The notes under the pieces were generated by a model, which worked only from the letters and a program-made list of their open reading frames with translations, had not been told where the DNA came from and made no database searches. A DNA stretch of 64,000 nt from VXNJ01 sp965249595 (GTDB lineage: Bacteria; Chloroflexota; UBA11872; VXNJ01): the NCBI GenBank assembly GCA_965249595.1, contig OZ252242.1:992001-1056000 (forward strand), in the 5' to 3' direction. Shown here piece after piece: positions 51,344 to 60,448 of this stretch (its first letter is position 1; each line of letters starts with the position of its first letter). Made by a program: the position numbers and the translations under genes.

Positions 51344-52888
51344 ATGCGCGAAGTACGCATCTTTGACACCACGCTGCGTGACGGCGAACAAGCGGCCGGC
51401 GGGTCGCTCACGTTGGACGAAAAAATGGAAGTTGGCCGCCAACTGGAAAAGTTGGGGGTAACCGTAATCGAGGCCGGCTTCCCGTCGACCTCGCCCGGTG
51501 ATTTCGCAGCCGTCACCCGAATGTGCCGCGAGTTTCGCAACGTCGAGATCGCCGCCTTGAGCGGTTTTCGCGAATATCAGATCGAGCGAACCTGGGAGGC
51601 CCTGCGCGACGCCGAGCGGCCGCTGCTGCACACCGTGATATCGACATCCGATGTCCACCTGCAACAGCAGCTGCACATGACTCGCGCCGAGGTCGTGCAA
51701 TTGACCAAGCGGACCGTCGAATTGGCCCGCCGGCTCTGCCCGCATGTTGAGTTCTCGACCATGGACGCGACGCGTTCAGATCGCGACTACCTGGTCGAAG
51801 TGCTCGGCACCGCAATTGCGGCCGGCGCCACGATCGTCAACATTCCCGATACGGTGGGTTATTCGATGCCGGGCGAATTCGCCTCGCTCGTTGCTCACTG
51901 TATCGAGAACACGCCCGGGATCGATGAGGTCATAGTTTCGGTTCACTGCCACGATGACTTGGGCCATGCGGTGGCAAATTCGCTGGCCGGCGTGCTCAAA
52001 GGCGTTGGCCAGGTCGAATGCACGATCAATGGCGTGGGCGAACGTGCCGGGAATGCTTCGCTGGAAGAGATCGTGATGGCCCTGCGTACCCGCTCCGACT
52101 ACTACGACGCCGACACGGCGATCAATGCGCGGGAGTTCTACCGCACCTCGCGCCTGGTCTCGAATCTGATGAGCATGCCGGTTCCTCCGAATAAAGCGAT
52201 CGTCGGGGCCAACGCCTTCGCGCACTCCTCCGGCTTGCACCAGGACGGAATGCTCAAGAACTCGATTACCTACGAAATCATGCGGCCCGAAGATGTTGGC
52301 CATCATTCATCGCGGATTGTGCTGGGCAAGTTCTCGGGCCGTCACGCGTTCCGCAATCATCTTGCGCAGATGGGCATCGAAGTCACCGACGATGACTTCC
52401 AATTCCTGTTTGATGAATTCAAGCGCATCGCCGATCAAAAGAAGGACATCTCCGACCAGGATTTGGAAGCGATCATCGGCGCCCGTTTGCGGGCCGAACG
52501 TCACCAGCGCTTCAAGTTGGATCTAGTGCAGGTATCGTGCGGATCCTTCGGTGTGCCGACGGCCACCGTACGACTGCTGGTAGACGATATGCCGGTACAG
52601 AAGGCGGCCATGGGCGACGGCCCGGTCGACGCCGTCTACAAAGCCATCATGGCCGCTGCCGATATGTCGGTCGATTTGATCGACTTTTCAATATCGGCGG
52701 TCTCTGAAAGCACCGACTCCTTGGGTGAGGTGATCATTCGGGTTTCGCAGGGCGATCGCACGGCAACCGGTCATGGCGTCGATACCGACATTCTGGTGGC
52801 CTCGGCCAACGCCTTTGTCAACGGGCTCAACCGATTGACCGCCGAGTTCGCCGTGGCCGACCCGGTGCCCGCCCACCAATCCGTTTAG
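51344..52888 (+). CDS. leuA: 2-isopropylmalate synthase
   Basis: The 514-residue enzyme condenses 2-oxoisovalerate with acetyl-CoA, the first step of leucine synthesis. The N-terminus is IFDTTLRDGEQAAGGSLTLDEK, with the Arg and Asp catalytic residues. IEAGFPSTSPGDF, SVHCHDDLGHAVANSLAG (metal His-x-His), and GVGERAGNASLEEIVMAL follow. The C-terminal regulatory domain (residues 380-500) has the leucine-binding alpha/beta repeat. AAGGGA precedes the ATG by 8 bases. It follows the leader-peptide region. Confidence 0.96.
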   Translation: MREVRIFDTTLRDGEQAAGGSLTLDEKMEVGRQLEKLGVTVIEAGFPSTSPGDFAAVTRMCREFRNVEIAALSGFREYQIERTWEALRDAERPLLHTVISTSDVHLQQQLHMTRAEVVQLTKRTVELARRLCPHVEFSTMDATRSDRDYLVEVLGTAIAAGATIVNIPDTVGYSMPGEFASLVAHCIENTPGIDEVIVSVHCHDDLGHAVANSLAGVLKGVGQVECTINGVGERAGNASLEEIVMALRTRSDYYDADTAINAREFYRTSRLVSNLMSMPVPPNKAIVGANAFAHSSGLHQDGMLKNSITYEIMRPEDVGHHSSRIVLGKFSGRHAFRNHLAQMGIEVTDDDFQFLFDEFKRIADQKKDISDQDLEAIIGARLRAERHQRFKLDLVQVSCGSFGVPTATVRLLVDDMPVQKAAMGDGPVDAVYKAIMAAADMSVDLIDFSISAVSESTDSLGEVIIRVSQGDRTATGHGVDTDILVASANAFVNGLNRLTAEFAVADPVPAHQSV

Positions 52889-52914
52889 GCAAAGAGGTTC
52901 ACAGGTAGATCCAA

Positions 52915-54315
52915 ATGCCCCAATCATTACTCGACAAGGTGTGGGAAAACCATTCGGTGACCACGCTGTCCAGCGGCCAGACCCAGCTCTACATCGGGTT
53001 GCACCTGGTCCATGAGGTGACCAGCCCGCAGGCCTTCGACATGCTGCGCGAATTGGGTCTGAGCGTGGCCCAATTGGATCGCACCTTCGCGACCGTTGAC
53101 CACATCATCCCGACCGACGGCTCGGCGCGCCCCTACGCCGATGAGATGGCCGAGGCGATGTTCGCGGCGATAGAGGAAAACACCGCGCGCAACGGCATGA
53201 CTTTCTTTAACGAAGGATCCGGCCTGCAGGGGATAGTGCACGTGATCGGGCCCGAATTGGGGCTATCGCAACCGGGAATGACCATAGCCTGCGGCGATTC
53301 GCATACCTCGACTCACGGCGCCATGGGAGCGGTGGCATTCGGGATCGGCACCTCGCAGGTACGCGACATCCTGGCTACGCAAACGATGGCGGTTTCCAAA
53401 CCGCTGCTGCGGCGGATCGAAATTGGCGGTTCACTGGGCCGCGGGGTCTATCCGAAGGACGTGATTCTCTCGATCATCGGGCGTCTCGGGGTTCAGGGTG
53501 GTACCGGATTTGCCTACGAATACGGCGGGCAGGTATTCGATCAAATGTCGATGGAAGGTCGGATGACGGTCTGCAATATGTCGATCGAAGGTGGGGCCCG
53601 CGTTGGCTACGTCAACCCCGATCAGAAGACATTCGATTACCTTCATGGGCGGCGTTATGCCCCGGCCGCCGACCGCTTTGCTGGCGCCACGCGCTGGTGG
53701 GGACAGCAGGCTTCCGATATCGACGCCGATTACGATGACGTGGTCAAATTTGATGGCCAAGAGATTGAGCCCCAGGTGACCTGGGGGACCAATCCCGGCC
53801 AAGTGGTCGGAGTCGGTGAAAACGTGCCGGACCCCCGGGGCGTTCACGAGGCCGATCGGGTCGCCACCAATGCGGCGCTCGAATTTATGGGACTTAGCGC
53901 CGATCAACCCATCGCCGGTTTTCCGATCGACGTGGCGTTCATCGGGTCATGTACGAATTCGCGAATTAGCGATTTGCGCGAAGCGGCCCGGGTTGTGGAG
54001 GGTCAGCGCGTAGATCGCCGCGTGCAGGCGATAGTGGTGCCGGGCTCGCAACAGGTGCTCGCGCAAGCCGAAAGCGAGGGCCTCGATGAGATCTTCCGTG
54101 CCGCTGGATTTGAGTGGCGGAATGCCGGTTGCTCAATGTGCCTGGGAATGAACCCTGACAAATTGGTCGGTCGGCAGGTGTCTGCATCCTCCTCCAATCG
54201 CAATTTCATCGGACGCCAGGGATCACCCACCGGGCGGACCCTGCTGATGAGTCCGGCGATGGTGGCCGCGGCGGCCATCAACGGCGCGGTGGCCGATGTT
54301 CGGAAGGTGGCCTAA
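52915..54315 (+). CDS. leuC: 3-isopropylmalate dehydratase large subunit
   Basis: The 466-residue aconitase-family protein has the three [4Fe-4S] cysteines in GSCTNSRISDLREAARVV and CSMCLGMNPDKL. CGDSHTSTHGAMGAVAFGIGTSQV, SIEGGARVGYVNPDQKTFDYL and the C-terminal SSSNRNFIGRQGS match the family. It isomerises 2- to 3-isopropylmalate with LeuD. It lies 26 bp after leuA, and its stop codon abuts the leuD start. Confidence 0.96.
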   Translation: MPQSLLDKVWENHSVTTLSSGQTQLYIGLHLVHEVTSPQAFDMLRELGLSVAQLDRTFATVDHIIPTDGSARPYADEMAEAMFAAIEENTARNGMTFFNEGSGLQGIVHVIGPELGLSQPGMTIACGDSHTSTHGAMGAVAFGIGTSQVRDILATQTMAVSKPLLRRIEIGGSLGRGVYPKDVILSIIGRLGVQGGTGFAYEYGGQVFDQMSMEGRMTVCNMSIEGGARVGYVNPDQKTFDYLHGRRYAPAADRFAGATRWWGQQASDIDADYDDVVKFDGQEIEPQVTWGTNPGQVVGVGENVPDPRGVHEADRVATNAALEFMGLSADQPIAGFPIDVAFIGSCTNSRISDLREAARVVEGQRVDRRVQAIVVPGSQQVLAQAESEGLDEIFRAAGFEWRNAGCSMCLGMNPDKLVGRQVSASSSNRNFIGRQGSPTGRTLLMSPAMVAAAAINGAVADVRKVA

Positions 54316-54933
54316 ATGGAAAAGCCGGGAACGCCGGTAACGATGGTGACCGGGCGCGGTATCGCCATCCGCGGCAACAACGTCGATACTGACCAGATAA
54401 TTCCGGCCCGACACTTGCGGGCGGTCAAGTTTGAGGGCCTGGGACAGTACGTCTTCGAGGATGAGCGCAAGGCCAATTTGGGCCGGCACCCATTCGATCA
54501 AGACCGTTTTGCGGGCGCCCGAATACTGGTTGTCAACAACAACTTCGGCTCGGGCTCTTCGCGCGAGCATGCCCCACAGGCACTCGCCCGCTGGGGAATT
54601 GCGGCGATTGTGGGAGAGAGTTTCGCGGAAATCTTCTTCGGCAATTCGACCACCCTCGGGCTGCCGCTGGTTACGGTTTCAGCCCAAGTCTCCGCCCGTC
54701 TGCAAGGCCTAATCGAAAAGGATCCGCAAACCCACTTTCAGCTCGATATCGCCGCCCTCACACTGAGCGCCGGGGACACTACGGAGGCGGTCGGGTTGCC
54801 GGCGGCCACGCGCGAATCCCTGCTTTCGGGCCGTTGGGACGCGCTGGCGGAATTGCGGTCCAACGCCGCAAAAGTGGATCGCGTTCGCGATCAACTGCCT
54901 TACGTAAATTCCTTCTCTTCCGAGATAATTTAG
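54316..54933 (+). CDS. leuD: 3-isopropylmalate dehydratase small subunit
   Basis: The 205-residue swivelling domain protein has GIAIRGNNVDTDQIIPARHLRAVKFEGLGQYVFEDER, and VVNNNFGSGSSREHAPQALARWGIAAIVGESFAEIFFGN includes the substrate-binding GSGSSREH motif. It pairs with LeuC. The ATG immediately follows the leuC stop (TAAATG), and it is 4 bp before leuB. Confidence 0.95.
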   Translation: MEKPGTPVTMVTGRGIAIRGNNVDTDQIIPARHLRAVKFEGLGQYVFEDERKANLGRHPFDQDRFAGARILVVNNNFGSGSSREHAPQALARWGIAAIVGESFAEIFFGNSTTLGLPLVTVSAQVSARLQGLIEKDPQTHFQLDIAALTLSAGDTTEAVGLPAATRESLLSGRWDALAELRSNAAKVDRVRDQLPYVNSFSSEII

Positions 54934-54937
54934 CCGC

Positions 54938-56026
54938 ATGGCATCACATCACATCCTCCTTGCCCCAGGCGACGGCATCGGACCCGAAGTCGTCGGTCAG
55001 GCTCGTCGCGTATTGGAAGCGATAGCTGACCAATTCGGGCATGATTTCCGATTTAGCGAAGCGCTGGTCGGTGCCGCTGCCATCTATCGGAACGGCATCG
55101 AGATCACCGACGAGGTTGTAGATGAGTGCCTGGCCGCCGACTCGGTGCTGCTGGGCGCCTGCGGGGTCGCTGGCGGAGCGGCCATCAATGGCCTCCATCC
55201 CGAACGTGCGGTGCTGCGGTTGCGGACCGAAATGGGGCTCTGGACCAATATCCGCCCGGTGCGGATCTTTGAACCGATCATCGAATCCTCGCCGGTTAAA
55301 GCCGAGGTGCTGCGCGGCGTGGACATGGTCGTACTGCGGGAGCTGACCGGCGGCCTCTACTACGGCAAGCCACGCGGTCGACTGCAGGTTGACGGCGAGC
55401 CGGCGGCTCGCGACACCCTGCTCTATCGCCAAAGCGAAGTTGAACGAATCGGTCGCCGGGCGTTTTCCATGGCCGCTGGCCGCCGCGGTAAGGTCACATC
55501 AGTGGACAAGCAAAATGTCCTCGAATCCTCGGCTTTTTGGCACGAGGTGATGACCGGGGTTGCGGCTGAGCACCCTGATATCGAATTTGACCAAATCCTG
55601 GTTGACGCTTTTGCCATGCGGCTCATACTTTCGCCGCGTGACTACGACGTGGTTGTGACCACCAACATGTTCGGCGACATCATCACCGACGAGATGGCGG
55701 TGCTTTCGGCGTCGCTGGGTATGATGCCATCAGCCAGCCTGGGTGACGGGCCGCGCGGCCTTTACGAACCGATCCACGGCGCCGCCCCGGATATTGCCGG
55801 CGCCGGCCTGGCGAACCCAATCGGCGCCATTCTCTCGGCCGCCATGATGCTGCGGTTGTCGTTTGACCTCGAAACGGAAGCGCAAGCGATCGAGGATGCG
55901 GTTGCCTCGGCACTCGACGGCGGGGCGCGGACACTGGACATAAAGGAGGCGGATGCGTCACATGTCGGTACGGTCGACATGGGCAACTCCATCATTGCGC
56001 GGATCGGTGTGCCGGCGGCGAGCTAA
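54938..56026 (+). CDS. leuB: 3-isopropylmalate dehydrogenase
   Basis: The 362-residue NAD-dependent decarboxylating dehydrogenase has GDGIGPEVVGQARRVLEA, RTEMGLWTNIRPVR, LRELTGGLYYGKPRG, TSVDKQNVLESSAFWHEV, and FGDIITDEMAVLSASLGMMPSASLG, GLYEPIHGAAPDIAGAGLANPIG. All the metal-binding Asp residues appear. It completes leucine synthesis to 2-ketoisocaproate. Confidence 0.96.
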   Translation: MASHHILLAPGDGIGPEVVGQARRVLEAIADQFGHDFRFSEALVGAAAIYRNGIEITDEVVDECLAADSVLLGACGVAGGAAINGLHPERAVLRLRTEMGLWTNIRPVRIFEPIIESSPVKAEVLRGVDMVVLRELTGGLYYGKPRGRLQVDGEPAARDTLLYRQSEVERIGRRAFSMAAGRRGKVTSVDKQNVLESSAFWHEVMTGVAAEHPDIEFDQILVDAFAMRLILSPRDYDVVVTTNMFGDIITDEMAVLSASLGMMPSASLGDGPRGLYEPIHGAAPDIAGAGLANPIGAILSAAMMLRLSFDLETEAQAIEDAVASALDGGARTLDIKEADASHVGTVDMGNSIIARIGVPAAS

Positions 56027-56111
56027 CGTAACCGACCCGCCGCCGCCTGACCGCTGCTCCCTTTCCCTTTTGACCAACCACCCAACTGCTTCTTCGATTC
56101 GACATCCTGCC

Positions 56112-57674
56112 ATGACCCGTATCTCCTACCTCGACACCACCCTTCGCGACGGCGCCCAAACCGAGGGCATCTCGTTTTCGGTATCCGACAAGCTCAACAT
56201 CGCCCGGGCCCTGGATGGGTTCGGGGTTGACTACATTGAGGGCGGATTCCCTGGCGCCAATCCCAAAGATGAAGAATTCTTTCGCCGCGCCGAGGCTCTG
56301 ACTTGGAATTCGGCCAAGCTCACGGCCTTTGGCGCCACCCGCTACAAGGGTTCGCGCTGCGAGAGCGACGCGGCGGTCCAGGCGGTGGCCAATTCGGCGG
56401 CCCCGGCCTGTGCGATCGTGGCCAAGACATCGCTGTTCCAGGTCCAGCAGATTCTGGAGACGACGTCCCAAGAAGGCCTGGCGATGATTGCCGACACCGT
56501 GTCCTACCTTGTCGCTGCCGGTAAAGAAGTAATCCTGGACGCCGAACATTTTTTCGACGGCTTCAAAGAGGACCCTCAATTTGCGATGGCCGCCGCGCGG
56601 GCGGCACAGGATGCGGGAGCGGCTTGGCTGGCCCTCTGCGATACCAACGGTGGTACGTTGCCGACCGAAATCTACGACATCACCAAACTGATGGCGACGG
56701 AACTGGATATTCCACTGGCGATCCACGCCCACAACGACCTGGAGATGGGCGTGGCGGCCAGTGTCGCCGGCGTGTCCGCTGGAGCTCGACAGGTTCACGG
56801 GACCATCAATGGATGTGGCGAGCGGACAGGAAATGCCAATCTCTGTTCGGTTATCCCGACGATGGCCCTCAAACTCGGTTACACGAGCGGCGTCGATGAA
56901 AACCTCTCATCGCTGACCGACCTTTCGCATCTTGTATCGGAACTGGCCAATATGGCCCCCGATCCGCATGCGCCCTATGTTGGCAACTCGGCCTTTGCCC
57001 ACAAGGCGGGATATCACGCTTCGGCCTCCAGCAAATTCGAACACGCCTACCAGCATGTGGACCCGGCTTTGGTGGGCAACCGCCAGCGGATATTGATTTC
57101 CGAACTTTCGGGATCGAAAAATATTACCTCGACGGCGGCCCGGCTGGGAATCGATCAATCGAGAGCCAGTGCCGCGGAAACATTGGCCACGGTAAAGCTA
57201 TTGGAGGCTGAAGGCTATCAGTTTGAGGGTGCCGAAGCATCGTTCGAACTGTTGATGCTGCGTCGCCAACCGGGCTACAAACCACCGTTTGAGTTGATTG
57301 ATTTTTTGGCGTTTACGCAGACCCGGGGCAATCAACCGGCGGCTTCGGAAGCGGTGTTGAAGATCCAGGTCAATGATTCCCACTTCCATACCGCCGCCGC
57401 CGGCAATGGCCCGGTTTCAGCGCTTGATGAGGCGTTGCGCAAAGCGATACTGCCTGTCCATCCAGGCCTTGCCAACGTAAATCTCGCCGATTACAAGGTC
57501 CGTATATTAGATCCCGATTCGGGCACCGGTGCCCATACTCGGGTGCTCATTACGATGTCTGATGGCGATCGCGAATGGAATACCGTCGGCAGTTCGGGCA
57601 ACGTCGTCGAGGCGTCCTGGATAGCCCTAATCGACGGTTACGAGTACGCGATTGCCGCGTTAGATCATTGCTAA
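56112..57674 (+). CDS. cimA: (R)-citramalate synthase
   Basis: The 520-residue LeuA-family enzyme begins MTRISYLDTTLRDGAQTEGISFSVSDKL. IEGGFPGANPKDEEFF, the family-specific FGATRYKG, LCDTNGGTLP, HAHNDLEMGVAASVAG, HGTINGCGERTGNANL and the C-terminal regulatory domain follow. The substitution pattern (GAQTEGISFS, GANPKDEEFF) is that of citramalate synthase rather than LeuA. It condenses pyruvate with acetyl-CoA, giving 2-oxobutyrate by the Leu enzymes for isoleucine synthesis, so threonine deaminase is not needed. The start is the ATG at 56112, without a clear ribosome binding site; the open frame runs further upstream into leuB. Confidence 0.92.
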   Translation: MTRISYLDTTLRDGAQTEGISFSVSDKLNIARALDGFGVDYIEGGFPGANPKDEEFFRRAEALTWNSAKLTAFGATRYKGSRCESDAAVQAVANSAAPACAIVAKTSLFQVQQILETTSQEGLAMIADTVSYLVAAGKEVILDAEHFFDGFKEDPQFAMAAARAAQDAGAAWLALCDTNGGTLPTEIYDITKLMATELDIPLAIHAHNDLEMGVAASVAGVSAGARQVHGTINGCGERTGNANLCSVIPTMALKLGYTSGVDENLSSLTDLSHLVSELANMAPDPHAPYVGNSAFAHKAGYHASASSKFEHAYQHVDPALVGNRQRILISELSGSKNITSTAARLGIDQSRASAAETLATVKLLEAEGYQFEGAEASFELLMLRRQPGYKPPFELIDFLAFTQTRGNQPAASEAVLKIQVNDSHFHTAAAGNGPVSALDEALRKAILPVHPGLANVNLADYKVRILDPDSGTGAHTRVLITMSDGDREWNTVGSSGNVVEASWIALIDGYEYAIAALDHC

Positions 57675-58064
57675 GCGGCACATCCGAATCTGCCTTGGCA
57701 AAACGGACCGGCCAAGCAATTTGAATCTCAGATTGTGACGGCCCGGAAAGTACCTTAACCGGTTTGAATTGTTGCCTTTTGGCCGTTGACGTAGGCGGCG
57801 TCAAGGCAGGAGCCCGTGAAGGCCAACGTATATTGCGCAGCTCCCTGGAAGAGATCCAATTTGGGACGTCGCGCTGCGATTACCGCTTGCCGCAGGCGGC
57901 GGGCGGTCGCCAGGACCAGGATTGGACTAACGACCCAACCTGAGCGTGCTAGTACGCCTTTTGACGCCACACCAATGTCTGGGAAACGCCCATTTGAGTC
58001 AAGTAGCCCACCAGCCAATTAAATATTCGGCGTGGCCCCGCTATACGGCAGCGGACGGCGAGGG
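57675..58064. other. Gap between cimA and nuoB with a possible gene fragment
   Basis: About 390 bp. A minus-strand ORF (57755-58018, TTG start, 87 residues) includes a hydrophobic segment (GWVVSPILVLATARRLRQAVIAARRPKLDLFQ). It has some likeness to the C-terminal tail of family-2 glycosyltransferases, so it may be a fragment, but support is weak. Otherwise I see no gene, RNA or clear terminator. Confidence 0.3.
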
Positions 58065-58721
58065 TTAGCTGCGGTGAGAGGCCAGCATCCCGTCGGGCAC
58101 GGGCGAAACGCGCTCGCCCGGAAGTGGAGCTTCCAGGGAGTGACCGATCCCCGATGGCGGCGGCGGCAAGTCTGGCGGCTGCCAGCGCAACACGCCCTCT
58201 TTTTTGATCTTGTGCTGAAGCAATAGGATCGCGTCGATGAGTGCTTCTGGTCGCGGCGGGCAACCGGGAACGTGCACATCGACGGGCACGATGCGATCTA
58301 CACCTTGGAGGGTGTTGTAAGTGCGGAACGGTCCGCCGGCGATTGTGCAGATGCCCATCGCGATTACGTATTTGGGGTCGGGCATCTGTTCGTAGAGGTG
58401 GCGCACGACCGGCGCCATTTTGTTAGTGACCGTGCCTGCCACGACCATCACATCTGATTGCCGCGGTGAAGAACGAAGGATCACGCCAAATCGATCGGTG
58501 TCATACATAGGCGCCGCCGTGGCCATGTATTCAATCGCGCAACAGGCCAGTCCGAAAGTGAGCGGCCACAGGGAATTGGCCATGCACCAGGAAAAAATCT
58601 TGTCGGTTGTAGTGGTGAGGATATCAAGGGCACCGCTCTTCTCGCCGAGTCGAACCAGCAGGGGGTCCTTGATAGTGGGGCCGGCCGACCGATCGTTGGC
58701 CAAGGACGAAGCTTCCTTCAC
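58065..58721 (-). CDS. nuoB: NADH-quinone oxidoreductase subunit B-like protein
   Basis: The 218-residue protein has the N2 [4Fe-4S] cysteines: Cys60-Cys61 in TFGLACCAIEYM, Cys125 in MGICTIAGG, and Cys154 in VPGCPPRPEALI. SSPRQSDVMVVAGTVTNKMAPVV is also conserved. The subunit joins hydrophilic and membrane arms of respiratory complex I. The GTG at 58721 is the likely start. About 45 residues after the conserved core are Pro-rich and non-conserved. No other complex I gene is adjacent, so the gene is an orphan, and the family also includes hydrogenase-related subunits. Confidence 0.88.
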   Translation of the reverse strand: MKEASSLANDRSAGPTIKDPLLVRLGEKSGALDILTTTTDKIFSWCMANSLWPLTFGLACCAIEYMATAAPMYDTDRFGVILRSSPRQSDVMVVAGTVTNKMAPVVRHLYEQMPDPKYVIAMGICTIAGGPFRTYNTLQGVDRIVPVDVHVPGCPPRPEALIDAILLLQHKIKKEGVLRWQPPDLPPPPSGIGHSLEAPLPGERVSPVPDGMLASHRS

Positions 58722-58824
58722 ACTAATTGAAATTTGACTACTCGAGTCGGGCGGGGCGACTACTCCAACCGTCCTCTAAAAGAATAATTGAATAGACGTT
58801 TCTGGCGACGCTTGGCCTCCAGCA

Positions 58825-59181
58825 TCAGCCCAGGTCAACCAAGACGCGTCCTTCATGCTCGCGTACGCCGTAACTGCGCACGCGGGCTTTGCGATTGCCG
58901 CCTACCGCCTGACCATCGTCGAGCGAATAATCCCAACCGTGCCAAGGGCACTTGAGCAGTTTTCCGAATCGGCGCCACTCGATGTTTCCGGTCCCACAAA
59001 ATACCGGCTCGCCGGTCAGGGTTCCTTTGGATAATCGCGCGCCCTGATGGGGGCAGATGTCGCGCAGTGCGAAAAACCCCGATTGTTGGCGCACGATGGC
59101 CAGGTCGCGCCCATTGGCCTTGGCGGCCGAGATCCTTCCCAGTGGAAAGTCCTCGACTGCCCCTACGTCAACTTCGCTCAA
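58825..59181 (-). CDS. Rieske [2Fe-2S] ferredoxin-like protein
   Basis: The 118-residue protein has one Rieske domain. The cluster ligands are in DICPHQGARLSKG (Cys43 and His45) and LLKCPWHGWDYSLDDG (Cys78 and His81). No membrane helix is present, so it is a soluble ferredoxin-type Rieske protein. The start is probably the TTG at 59181, which overlaps the amidohydrolase stop by 14 bp, so translation is coupled. It may feed electrons to an oxygenase or another redox enzyme. Confidence 0.82.
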   Translation of the reverse strand: MSEVDVGAVEDFPLGRISAAKANGRDLAIVRQQSGFFALRDICPHQGARLSKGTLTGEPVFCGTGNIEWRRFGKLLKCPWHGWDYSLDDGQAVGGNRKARVRSYGVREHEGRVLVDLG

Positions 59182-60274
59182 AGTCGTAAACGGCCAGAGC
59201 GTTCTTGTAGAAGATCTTTTCGCGCAATTCCTTGCCGATCGAGCTCGGTATCGAGCGCTCCGGCGAGTCAAAGTCCCAGTGCGGATAGTCGGTAGCAAAG
59301 AGCAGGAAATCGTCGGTCCCAAGCATGTCGATCATCTGCGGCAGATGGCGAGGGTCAGACGGCTCTTCCATCGGTTGGGTGGTGGCGTGAATGTGTTCAC
59401 GGATGTAATCACTGGGCAGCTTGGTCAGCCAGGGAACCTCGGCGCGAAGCCCCTTCCAGTTCTTGTCGAGGCGCCACATCAGCGGCGGCATCCAGGCAAA
59501 TCCGCCCTCGATCAGGATTACCTTCGTCTTGGGGAAGTGGACGAATACCCCTTCGCAAACTAGGCTCAACACCTGTGACTGGAAGGACTGGGCCATGCCG
59601 GTGTGATCTTCGATGTAGTAAGAAGGCCAGCCGGATGATGTGATGGCGTGTTCCAACCCGCCGCCGAAGTGGACCCCGATCGGCAATCCGCATTCCTGGG
59701 CGGCTTCGTAGATCGGCCAAAACTCGCGCCGTCCCAGCGGGGCGTGGGCTCGCGCCAGCAGCAGCACCTGGACGAATCCCGGCGCAATCCTCGCGCAGCG
59801 CTTTATTTCCTCGGCCGAAAACGCGACATCGTGGGTGTTGACCAAGATCGAAGCCCGCCAGCGCGGATCCTGCTCCAGCCATTTTTCAATCTGCCAGTCG
59901 TTGGCGGCCCGAATCAGGGCATTGGCCAGATCCAGATTAAATAGCTTGTAGGCGGGATAGAGGCAATTGAGGATCCCGATGTCTATCCCGTAGCCATCGA
60001 GCAGCTGGGCGGCGGCAAATTCCGGATCACCACCGGGCAGACCGGAAGGTGGATTGGCGTCGCGGCGGGCGGCGTTGGGATAGAAGCGCGGGTAGAGATC
60101 GGCCGGCGGTTTTTCAAAACCGGTCGTCTTGCAGTAGTGCTCCCAGCGGGCCGGCAGATACGGGTAAAGCTCGCTCTTATGGGAAATATAGTTGTGGACG
60201 TCGCCGTCCACGAGCTTGATGTCCACCGGGCTCTCCTGTGGACGCGAAGATCTAACTTCTGGGGCTATTGCCAT
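59168..60274 (-). CDS. Amidohydrolase family protein (ACMSD-like, Amidohydro_2)
   Basis: The 368-residue TIM-barrel protein has VDGDVHNYISHKSELYPYLPARWEHY at the N-terminus (the DxH metal motif), LPIGVHFGGGLEHA with the central His, VHFPKTKVILIEGGFAWMPPLMWRLDKNWKGLR, and LLFATDYPHWDFDSP with the catalytic Asp. Relatives decarboxylate or hydrolyse aromatic and related acids. The Rieske ferredoxin is encoded in an overlapping gene, which suggests that it is part of a catabolic pathway. The substrate is unknown. Confidence 0.85.
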   Translation of the reverse strand: MAIAPEVRSSRPQESPVDIKLVDGDVHNYISHKSELYPYLPARWEHYCKTTGFEKPPADLYPRFYPNAARRDANPPSGLPGGDPEFAAAQLLDGYGIDIGILNCLYPAYKLFNLDLANALIRAANDWQIEKWLEQDPRWRASILVNTHDVAFSAEEIKRCARIAPGFVQVLLLARAHAPLGRREFWPIYEAAQECGLPIGVHFGGGLEHAITSSGWPSYYIEDHTGMAQSFQSQVLSLVCEGVFVHFPKTKVILIEGGFAWMPPLMWRLDKNWKGLRAEVPWLTKLPSDYIREHIHATTQPMEEPSDPRHLPQMIDMLGTDDFLLFATDYPHWDFDSPERSIPSSIGKELREKIFYKNALAVYDFERS

Positions 60275-60448
60275 TTGCCGCCTCCGGGGTTGGCGGTCGT
60301 GATCACTATGTGCAATATATCAGGATTGGGTGAATGACCCGCCATCAGGGTCGTTTCGCAAGGTGACGGCCAATGTGGTTTGATCCCGGTCAAATGCGTT
60401 AATCGCGGGCGGTTTTTTGTGGTGACTGACAAAGTTGATGCCAAATCT

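Noticed and set aside
57949..58263. 104-codon minus-strand ORF overlapping the end of nuoB
   Set aside because: It is in a different frame from nuoB and shows no family motifs.
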